Shown here piece after piece: positions 57,866-64,000 of a stretch of 64,000 nt of DNA. Positions within the stretch are counted from its first letter, which is position 1; each line of letters starts with the position of its first letter. A program made the position numbers and the translations under genes. The stretch is taken from contig NZ_SODP01000003.1 of the NCBI RefSeq assembly GCF_004365355.1, forward strand, positions 992,001 through 1,056,000. Reading direction: 5' to 3'. The notes beneath the pieces were generated by a model, which saw only the letters and a list, made by a program, of their open reading frames with translations, made no database searches and was not told the origin of the DNA. The stretch comes from Kribbella pratensis (GTDB lineage: Bacteria > Actinomycetota > Actinomycetes > Propionibacteriales > Kribbellaceae).

Positions 57866-59785
57866 TCACGCCTCCACCTTGATCAGCGCGCGGATCCAGA
57901 ATCCGCCGACGATGATGAGCCCGACGCCGGCGGCGACCATCATCACGCCGAGCGGCGTGGTGAACAGAGGGCTCATGTACTGCGGTTTGCTGAACGTCAG
58001 CCATCCACCGAGCACGATCGGCAGCCCGACGATGATGTAGCCGGACAGCCGCCCCTCGGCGCTCAGGGCCCGCACGTGCCGGCGCGTCTGCGCCCGTTCG
58101 CGCATCGTGTCGACGGTGTTCGTCAGGACCTCCGCCAGGTTGCCGCCGACCTCACGCTGGATCCGGGTGGCCATCACCACCCATCGCAGGTCCTCGCACT
58201 GCATGCGGTCCGCGACATGGTTGAGCCCGTCCTCCAACGGGACTCCGATCCTGGTCTCGGCGAGCGCTCGCGAGAACTCGCCGGCAGCCGGCTGCGTGCC
58301 GTCGCGGACGACAGCGTCGACCGCCTGTGCGAATGAGAACCCGGATCGTAACGAGCCGACGATCAGCTGCAGTACGTCGGGTAGCTGCTCGCCGAACGCT
58401 GCCCGGCGACGCCCGATGCGGACACTGAGGAAGATCCGTTGCGCCATCCACCCTGCGACGAGCCCGATCGGCAGACACAGCAGCCGATCGACCCCGAGGA
58501 GCAGGAGAGCGACCGCGAGCGCTGTGCCGCCGCAAAACACCAGCAAGGCCCATTCGGCCGGCTTTCGCTTCACATCCGCCAGATCGAGCCGTAGGGCAAG
58601 GCCCTGCTCGGCACCGGTCGATCGCAGTACCTGCTCGACCAGTCCGACCGCGGTGCGCGCGGCAGCGCCTTCTTCGGCAGTCGGCTGGTGTTCATCGCGC
58701 CGTGGCCCGTATCGGCCGACCTGCTGCACCAAACGACGTGCAGTGTCTTCGCGCGAGCCCTGCCATCGCAGCAACACGACAGCCAGTACGACGATCAGGA
58801 ACACGCCGGCGAGCAAGGCGAGGAGCTGCCAGGACGTCACGGGCTGCCGGACCGGTACTGCGGGAACCTGCCCAGGTGCTGGAGGCGGTTTGATCGCAGC
58901 CAGTGTCACAGGAACCGCCGTACTGACAGAGCCGACCTTGACCAGCAAGGTCACGCGCCGGCCGGCCAGTGCGTCGGGCACGGTGACGTCGACCTTGGCC
59001 CGAGCCGTGAAGTTACGGGCCACGGCTGCGAACGCCGCTGTCAGTTGGCCCGAGCTCTGCGCGGCCAACGTCCGGCCGCCCGCCGCCGATGCGATCTGCT
59101 GTGCCGCGGACGCGTCGCCGTTGCCGTACCGGAAGGCGACGACGTCAGCGGGCACCCGGCTCGTAGCGAGTGCTCTGGTGACCGCCAGGAGGTTGGCCTT
59201 GCTCGAGGTGTCGACTCCGTCGGACAGCACGACCAGCCTGCGCTGCGCCGACGGACCGAGCCGAGCGGCGTACAGCGTCGCGACCGCTGTGCGTACGGCG
59301 TCGTACAGCGCGGTGTTTCCGGTCGCCCGCACTCGGGCCAAGGCGTTACGAACCAGAGCACGGTTCGTCGTCGGCCCGACCGCAAGCTGTGGCTTGTCGG
59401 AGAAGGTGACCAGACCGGCCTGCACATCGGCAGGCAGACTGGCCAGGTAGGTCAGCGCAGCCTGTCGCGCAGCGGCAATCCCCGAACCCGCCATCGAGCC
59501 GCTGGTGTCGAGCACGATGACCACCGCTCGCGGGGGCGCTGTCGTCGCTGTCGAGCGGCCTACCTGGGTCATGCGTGCCGCCAGTGCAGTGCGGCCTGCC
59601 ACGACGCGCACCGTCTTCGTGGCAGGCGTTCCCGTCAGGTTGGCTGTCGTGAGGACGAAGCTGACATGGCCAGGGCTGACCTGCACCGAGTCGACGTTCG
59701 CCGACGGACCGCCGCCGGCGAACGCGACACCTGGCAGGACAGCCGTGGCGATCCCCAGCAAAGCGCCCAGTAAGCGGGTCCTCAT
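57866..59785 (-). CDS. Secreted VWA domain fused to TadB
   Basis: This 639-residue protein has a signal peptide (1-23), a VWA domain (about 85-255) with a complete MIDAS start DTSGSMAG (93-100), a Thr/beta region, a membrane anchor near 320-345 (LLALLAGVFLIVVLAVVLL), and a TadB/T2SSF domain (about 380-639) with QLPDVLQLIVGSLRSGFSFAQAV. The VWA part would lie outside the membrane and could bind pilins or other partners through Mg2+. ATG 59785 overlaps the tadA stop (ATGA). Normal TadB proteins lack the VWA domain. Confidence 0.87.
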   Translation of the reverse strand: MRTRLLGALLGIATAVLPGVAFAGGGPSANVDSVQVSPGHVSFVLTTANLTGTPATKTVRVVAGRTALAARMTQVGRSTATTAPPRAVVIVLDTSGSMAGSGIAAARQAALTYLASLPADVQAGLVTFSDKPQLAVGPTTNRALVRNALARVRATGNTALYDAVRTAVATLYAARLGPSAQRRLVVLSDGVDTSSKANLLAVTRALATSRVPADVVAFRYGNGDASAAQQIASAAGGRTLAAQSSGQLTAAFAAVARNFTARAKVDVTVPDALAGRRVTLLVKVGSVSTAVPVTLAAIKPPPAPGQVPAVPVRQPVTSWQLLALLAGVFLIVVLAVVLLRWQGSREDTARRLVQQVGRYGPRRDEHQPTAEEGAAARTAVGLVEQVLRSTGAEQGLALRLDLADVKRKPAEWALLVFCGGTALAVALLLLGVDRLLCLPIGLVAGWMAQRIFLSVRIGRRRAAFGEQLPDVLQLIVGSLRSGFSFAQAVDAVVRDGTQPAAGEFSRALAETRIGVPLEDGLNHVADRMQCEDLRWVVMATRIQREVGGNLAEVLTNTVDTMRERAQTRRHVRALSAEGRLSGYIIVGLPIVLGGWLTFSKPQYMSPLFTTPLGVMMVAAGVGLIIVGGFWIRALIKVEA

Positions 59786-61170
59786 CGGTAGACCTCTTCC
59801 ACGCCGAACATCCGTGGTGGCAGGGAGACGCCTCGATCGGCCAGCCGGTCGAGGAATCCCGGCCGCAGCCCGGTCGACCGCAACGTGCCGCGGAACCAGC
59901 CCCGCTCGTCGACGCCGGCATGGAAGTCGAACTGGAACAGGTCCTGCAACGTGACGACCTCACCCTCCATGCCTGTCACCTCGGTGATGTGCGTGATCCG
60001 GCGGGTCCCGTCCTTGAGCCGGGACTGGTGCACGATCAGGTCGATCGCGGAAGCCATCTGCTCGCGGATCGCGCGCTGCGGCAGGTCGACGCCGGCCATC
60101 AGCACCATCGTCTCGAGCCGGGACAGTGAGTCGCGCGGGGCATTGGAGTGCACGGTCGTGATCGAGCCGTCGTGGCCGGTGTTCATCGCCTGCAACATGT
60201 CCAGCGCCGCACCGTCGCGGACCTCGCCGATGATGATGCGGTCCGGGCGCATCCGCAGCGCGTTGCGGACCAGGTCGCGGATCGCGATCTCGCCGCGTTT
60301 CTCGACGTTCGCCGGCCGCGACTCGAGCCGCAGGACGTGGTCCTGCCTCAGTTGCAGCTCGGCGGCGTCCTCGATCGTGACGATGCGCTCGTCGTCGGGC
60401 AGGAACGACGACAGCACGTTCAGCGTCGTCGTCTTGCCGGAGCCGGTGCCGCCGCCGATCAGGATGTTCAGCCGGCCGCGCACACAGGCCCGCAGCAGAT
60501 CCGCGACCGGCCCGGTGAGCGTGCCGAACGAGATCAGGTCGTCGACCGTGAACGGATCGGCGGCGAACTTCCGGATCGTGAGCAGTGACCCGTCCAGGGC
60601 GATCGGCGGTACGACGGCGTTCACCCGGCTGCCGTCCGGGAGCCGGGCATCCACCATCGGGCTGGCATCGTCGACCCGGCGGCCGATCCGCGAGACGATC
60701 TTGTCGATCGTGCGGCGGAGGTGGTTCTCGTCGGTGAAGGCCGCGTCGACCCCGAGCAGGCGTCCCTCCCGCTCGACGTAGATCTGGTCGTGGCCGTTGA
60801 CCATGATCTCGGACACGCCCGGGTCGCGCAGATACGGCTCGAGCGGTCCGTGGCCGAGGATCTCGTCGAGGACCTCCTGGGCGACCCGGGCGCGATCGGC
60901 CGCGGTCATCGGGGTGTCGTCGCGCTGGAGGACCGCTTGCAGCGTCTGGGTGACCTGCTGTTCCAGTTCGCGCTGGTCCAGGTGAGCGTCGTACAGCTTC
61001 GGACCGAGGCTCTCCAGCAGTCCTTGGTGCACGCTGCGTTTCACCCCGGCGAACGGGTCGGCGTTCCGGGCGGCGCGACGCGGTACGTCGGCGGATGTGT
61101 GCGGTGCGCTCGAGGACTGCGGGTCGCGACTTGGTTGCCGCTGAGCCAGGCGCTCGGAGAGATTCATCAT
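59782..61170 (-). CDS. tadA: TadA/CpaF pilus assembly ATPase
   Basis: This 462-residue secretion ATPase has Walker A GGTGSGKTTT (240-249), VTIEDAAELQL, Walker B IIIGEVRDGAALDML and HSNAPRDSLSRLE. It energises Tad pilus assembly/retraction at the inner membrane. ATG 61170 overlaps the upstream gene's stop and its own stop overlaps the VWA-TadB start, both ATGA. Confidence 0.93.
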   Translation of the reverse strand: MMNLSERLAQRQPSRDPQSSSAPHTSADVPRRAARNADPFAGVKRSVHQGLLESLGPKLYDAHLDQRELEQQVTQTLQAVLQRDDTPMTAADRARVAQEVLDEILGHGPLEPYLRDPGVSEIMVNGHDQIYVEREGRLLGVDAAFTDENHLRRTIDKIVSRIGRRVDDASPMVDARLPDGSRVNAVVPPIALDGSLLTIRKFAADPFTVDDLISFGTLTGPVADLLRACVRGRLNILIGGGTGSGKTTTLNVLSSFLPDDERIVTIEDAAELQLRQDHVLRLESRPANVEKRGEIAIRDLVRNALRMRPDRIIIGEVRDGAALDMLQAMNTGHDGSITTVHSNAPRDSLSRLETMVLMAGVDLPQRAIREQMASAIDLIVHQSRLKDGTRRITHITEVTGMEGEVVTLQDLFQFDFHAGVDERGWFRGTLRSTGLRPGFLDRLADRGVSLPPRMFGVEEVYR

Positions 61171-62342
61171 CGCCTCCCGGCCCCACGACGTGCGAACGCC
61201 TTGGTCTTCGCCGTCGCGGGCCTGCTGAGCAGGCGTTCGTGGGCGAACTTCACGATCGCATGGCTGACCGGATGGTTCGGTGTACCGATCACGATCGGAG
61301 TGCCCTGGTTGATCGAGATCGGGACGCTGCGGCTGGACGGCACCTGGACGTCGAGGGGACTGCGCACGACGCGCTCGACATCGCCCGTCGACAGTCCCAC
61401 CTTCGAGTCCGAGCGGTTGACCACAACCGAGCGGATGTCGCGTGAGTAGGAGAGCAGGTCGAGCATGTCCAGCGTGATCCGCAGGTTCTTCAGCGCCGGC
61501 GTGTCCGGCGTGGTCAGCAGCACGTGGTGGTCGGACAGGTCCATCGCCGTCAGCACGTGCTCGCTGAACTGTGCCGGGGTGTCCACGACGACGAAGTCGA
61601 ACATCCCGCGCAGAACGGTGAGCAGCTCGCCGACCAGGCCGGCCGGGATCTTCTCCGCGTCGCCCGGGGTGACCGGTGCGAGGAGCATCTCCAGACCAGG
61701 CCGGAAGGTCGTCAGCAGGGACGCCGCACCGGTCGTGTCCAGGTGGCCGGACATCGGTAACGCATCGCTGATCGTGCGGACGGGATCGAGTTGGACGCTG
61801 ATCGCGACGTCACCGAAGGCGAGGTCCATATCGACCAGGCAGACCTGCTGGTCCTCGACTGTGGACAGCGCTGCCGCGAGGTTGACCGCGATCGTCGTCT
61901 TGCCGCAGCCACCCTTGGCCGCGAACACAGTGACGACCTTGCCGCGCTGTGCCGGGTCGGCGTCGTCCGCGGATCGCAGCTCGGATCGCGCACGCTCCGA
62001 CAGGGCACGCGACCGTTCGCAGGCCGCGACGAGCGAGGCGATGTCACCCGCGCTCACCACCTCCCGTACGCCTGCTCGGAGCGCCTCGGTCAGCAGCGCG
62101 ACATCCACGTGCTCACGGACCAGGATCACGCCAGTGGTCGGCCGCTCGAGCCGCAGGTGGGCGGCGAATCCCAGCGCCTCGTCCGCGGCGATCCGTGGTC
62201 CCACCACGACCAGATCCTCCGCCGGGTCGTCCATCAGGGCGCGATGAGCGTCGTCGAGCCGGTCGACCGGCAGTACGTCGTCGCCGAGGACCGCGATCAG
62301 CTCGTCGCCCGGCCGGCACACAATGGTCATCTCGGTCCTCAC
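61167..62342 (-). CDS. TadZ/CpaE-like ATPase
   Basis: This 391-residue protein has a receiver-like N-terminal domain (residues 1-125) and a MinD-type ATPase domain with deviant Walker A FAAKGGCGKTT (140-150) and VCLVDMDLAFGDVA. TadZ/CpaE positions the Tad machinery at the membrane. GTG 62342 overlaps the preceding stop (GTGA). Confidence 0.87.
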   Translation of the reverse strand: MRTEMTIVCRPGDELIAVLGDDVLPVDRLDDAHRALMDDPAEDLVVVGPRIAADEALGFAAHLRLERPTTGVILVREHVDVALLTEALRAGVREVVSAGDIASLVAACERSRALSERARSELRSADDADPAQRGKVVTVFAAKGGCGKTTIAVNLAAALSTVEDQQVCLVDMDLAFGDVAISVQLDPVRTISDALPMSGHLDTTGAASLLTTFRPGLEMLLAPVTPGDAEKIPAGLVGELLTVLRGMFDFVVVDTPAQFSEHVLTAMDLSDHHVLLTTPDTPALKNLRITLDMLDLLSYSRDIRSVVVNRSDSKVGLSTGDVERVVRSPLDVQVPSSRSVPISINQGTPIVIGTPNHPVSHAIVKFAHERLLSRPATAKTKAFARRGAGRR

Positions 62343-63151
62343 TTCTTCTTCGGCGCCGGCGGGAACTGCGGCACCGCGTGGTCGTCGGGCTTGACCTGCG
62401 CGGAAGGACCGAGCAGTGCCAGGTAGGGCAGACCGGTCTGGGTGAGCAGGATCAGCCGCTCGGCGTCGTCCTGTTTGACCGCTACCGTGAGCAGCGTCAG
62501 GTCGTTCTGCGGACCCGATTGCTGCGAGAACGCGCTGTCCGTCGTCTTGGCGTCGCTCGCAACCGGGGACGACGCCGGGCCGATCGCGATCACCCGCACC
62601 TTGGGTACGACGACGCGCGTGTTGCCGATGCCCTTGCCGAGCTGCTGCTTGTGCTGACCGGTGCAGTTCGGCTGAGCGCTGACGTCACCGTTGCTGCCAG
62701 CAACTACCGTGCCGAACACCGCGACCTCGGACCCGACGTGGACGTTGCCGGCCACCATCTCCGCGCTGCAGAGGGTGATCGTCACCGCCAGGTTGCCTTC
62801 GGCAATCGTCAGGCCGCCGGTCGCTTGGGCGGTGGTCACCAGCATCGACTTGAGCAGCAGCTCGCCTGGGCTCAGGTCCGCGGTGGTGACGAGGTCCTCC
62901 TGCGCCGCGGTGATGTCCGCGACGGCGTCGGCCGAGACCGACGACGCGGGCAGCGTCTCCTTGTGCAGCGACGCTTTCGCTTCGCGTGCCGTCGTGCCCT
63001 GCGGGATCGCCTTGCCGGCCACGAGAACGGTTACCGCTTGCTGGCCGGCCACCGCGCGGGCATCCGCGTTGTTGACGTAGACCAGGACCGCGAACGTTCC
63101 GAGCACGGCCAGCACGACCGCGAGCACGATGGTCAAAACTCGACGTTTCAT
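62339..63151 (-). CDS. CpaB/RcpC-like SAF-domain pilus protein
   Basis: This 270-residue protein has one N-terminal membrane segment (residues 5-27) and an SAF domain, with VTVLVAGKAIPQGTTAREA and LSPGELLLKSML. A Pro/Lys-rich tail ends PPAPKKK. CpaB/RcpC proteins line the pilus channel outside the inner membrane. ATG 63151 starts it. It is the first visible complete gene of the Tad operon after the TadG-like gene. Confidence 0.84.
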   Translation of the reverse strand: MKRRVLTIVLAVVLAVLGTFAVLVYVNNADARAVAGQQAVTVLVAGKAIPQGTTAREAKASLHKETLPASSVSADAVADITAAQEDLVTTADLSPGELLLKSMLVTTAQATGGLTIAEGNLAVTITLCSAEMVAGNVHVGSEVAVFGTVVAGSNGDVSAQPNCTGQHKQQLGKGIGNTRVVVPKVRVIAIGPASSPVASDAKTTDSAFSQQSGPQNDLTLLTVAVKQDDAERLILLTQTGLPYLALLGPSAQVKPDDHAVPQFPPAPKKK

Positions 63152-63176
63152 GGTGTTCTCTCTTCTGCTGACGGTG

Positions 63177-64000
63177 CTAGCCGGCGAGCTTGATGGTCGC
63201 CGCGCCGAAGTACGTTCCGGTGCCGACGGTGGTGGTGACAGGCACCAAGGCCTGCGTGAAGCGCCCGAAGATGCAGGACGGGGTCGTGCCGCCGCTCGGG
63301 CAGTCGGACTTGGAGAACGGCGCAGGAATGACATCCTTGAGCGGGTTCATGTTCGCGTAGCCGGTGAGCACGAAGGCGGCCAGTCCGACCAGGTGATAGG
63401 TGGCGCCGCTGCCGGTGCCGCTGGTGGTGTCGAAGATCGGGATGAAGATCGGAGTCCCACTCGCGAGGTACGACGTCAGCGCGTCCTGACACGGCTTGGA
63501 GATGTTCTTGCCGGGGTCGCTGCCGGCGATGATGCCGGTCTTGGTCAGGTCGATCGAGGCACTACAGCCGCCACTGTCGACGAGCCAGCCGAATTCGCCG
63601 GGCGCGCTCAATCCGGCGCAGGTGGGTGCGCTGGGCGCGTCCCGCACGAAGATCCGTACCGTCTTGCCGAAGGCCGGGGGAGTCCCGCCGGTCGCCTGGT
63701 TCCAGGCGCAGAGCGACAGCGTCATCGCGATCGACTGCGAGCTCTTCACGGCGGGTCCCCACAGCGCACGGGCGCAGGCGAGCACCGTGGTGCCCGCGTA
63801 GCCGGCGTTGCCGGTCAGTGCGCGCGCGAATGCCGGGGGCAGCAGCGACGAACCACCTGACGTGCGGGTGGCCGTGTGTACGTCGACGTAGTTCGTCCCC
63901 GAAGCAGGTGCCGCGGGGCAGTCCACCCTCGTCCCACTGGAACCCGGGCATCCGGGTAGACCACCCTTGACGTCGTGGCCGCAGACCAGCGTCACGGCCG
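63177..64000 (-). CDS. TadG/TadE-like pilus-associated protein, 5' end cut
   Basis: The visible 274 or so residues are exported-type sequence rich in Gly/Thr/Ser with scattered cysteines (GYAGTTVLACARALWG, SGGCSASIDL, SKSDCPSG, PSCIFG). The start lies beyond 64000. Place and composition suggest the extracellular part of a TadE/TadG-like protein; that identity is inferred mainly from the operon. It ends 26 bases upstream of the CpaB-like start, so all are cotranscribed. Confidence 0.6.
   Translation of the reverse strand, partial: AVTLVCGHDVKGGLPGCPGSSGTRVDCPAAPASGTNYVDVHTATRTSGGSSLLPPAFARALTGNAGYAGTTVLACARALWGPAVKSSQSIAMTLSLCAWNQATGGTPPAFGKTVRIFVRDAPSAPTCAGLSAPGEFGWLVDSGGCSASIDLTKTGIIAGSDPGKNISKPCQDALTSYLASGTPIFIPIFDTTSGTGSGATYHLVGLAAFVLTGYANMNPLKDVIPAPFSKSDCPSGGTTPSCIFGRFTQALVPVTTTVGTGTYFGAATIKLAG

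Overview
The window is high-GC DNA with GTG/ATG starts, many ATGA/GTGA/TGATG stop-start overlaps and strongly G/C-biased third codon positions. It is chromosomal actinobacterial sequence. Gene content and order suggest a Propionibacteriales member, possibly Kribbella-like; this is inference from gene content, not a database match. No tRNA, rRNA, CRISPR array, integrase or transposase was seen.

The backbone matches, from memory, the Mycobacterium tuberculosis Rv3195-Rv3208A block: DUF3107 and TetR (761-1733), a LipV-like hydrolase (2993-3934), MoeZ (6946-8136), an MGMT-like alkyltransferase-like protein (11175-11471), AdnA and AdnB (12577-19567), NudC (31420-32343), mycoredoxin (34789-35028), UvrD2 (35129-37246), WhiB7 (38969-39256), an ABC1-type kinase (42613-43926), a DUF5679 zinc protein (44021-44179) and a YgjP-like metallopeptidase (44703-45239). 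The theme is DNA break processing, redox balance and antibiotic stress.

Accessory genes are inserted into this backbone. Between adnB and nudC lie about 12 kb holding a LysR/cysteine-dioxygenase-like pair, two Uma2-type nucleases, an iron-box-controlled NIS siderophore pair, a sigma factor, an acyl-CoA ligase/reductase/SDR operon facing a TetR gene with two matching operators, a lipoprotein and purine nucleoside phosphorylase. Inside the adnA-adnB junction sits a 539-bp insert that carries a perfect 120-bp tandem repeat and is framed by two TGATG junctions.

whiB7 has a textbook regulated leader: a WhiB7-type promoter, an upstream ORF, an intrinsic terminator before the gene, and competing RNA pairings. 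From 45.2 to 56.9 kb come C-rich and G-rich tracts, an MMPL transporter, a CGNR regulator facing an MFS exporter, an FdhF/YdeP-type molybdoenzyme, and a probable 3-hydroxybutyrate dehydrogenase / MHS transporter / CdaR-type regulator group. The right end (56.2-64.0 kb, minus strand) is a Tad/Flp pilus operon read from right to left: TadG-like (cut by the window edge), CpaB/RcpC, TadZ/CpaE, TadA/CpaF, a secreted-VWA-plus-TadB fusion, TadC and an ICMT-like methyltransferase, almost all joined by 4-base overlaps.

The most unusual items are the adnA-adnB repeat insert, the whiB7 leader architecture, the VWA-TadB fusion, the DnaA-box/hairpin region at 44.2-44.7 kb and several long palindromes.
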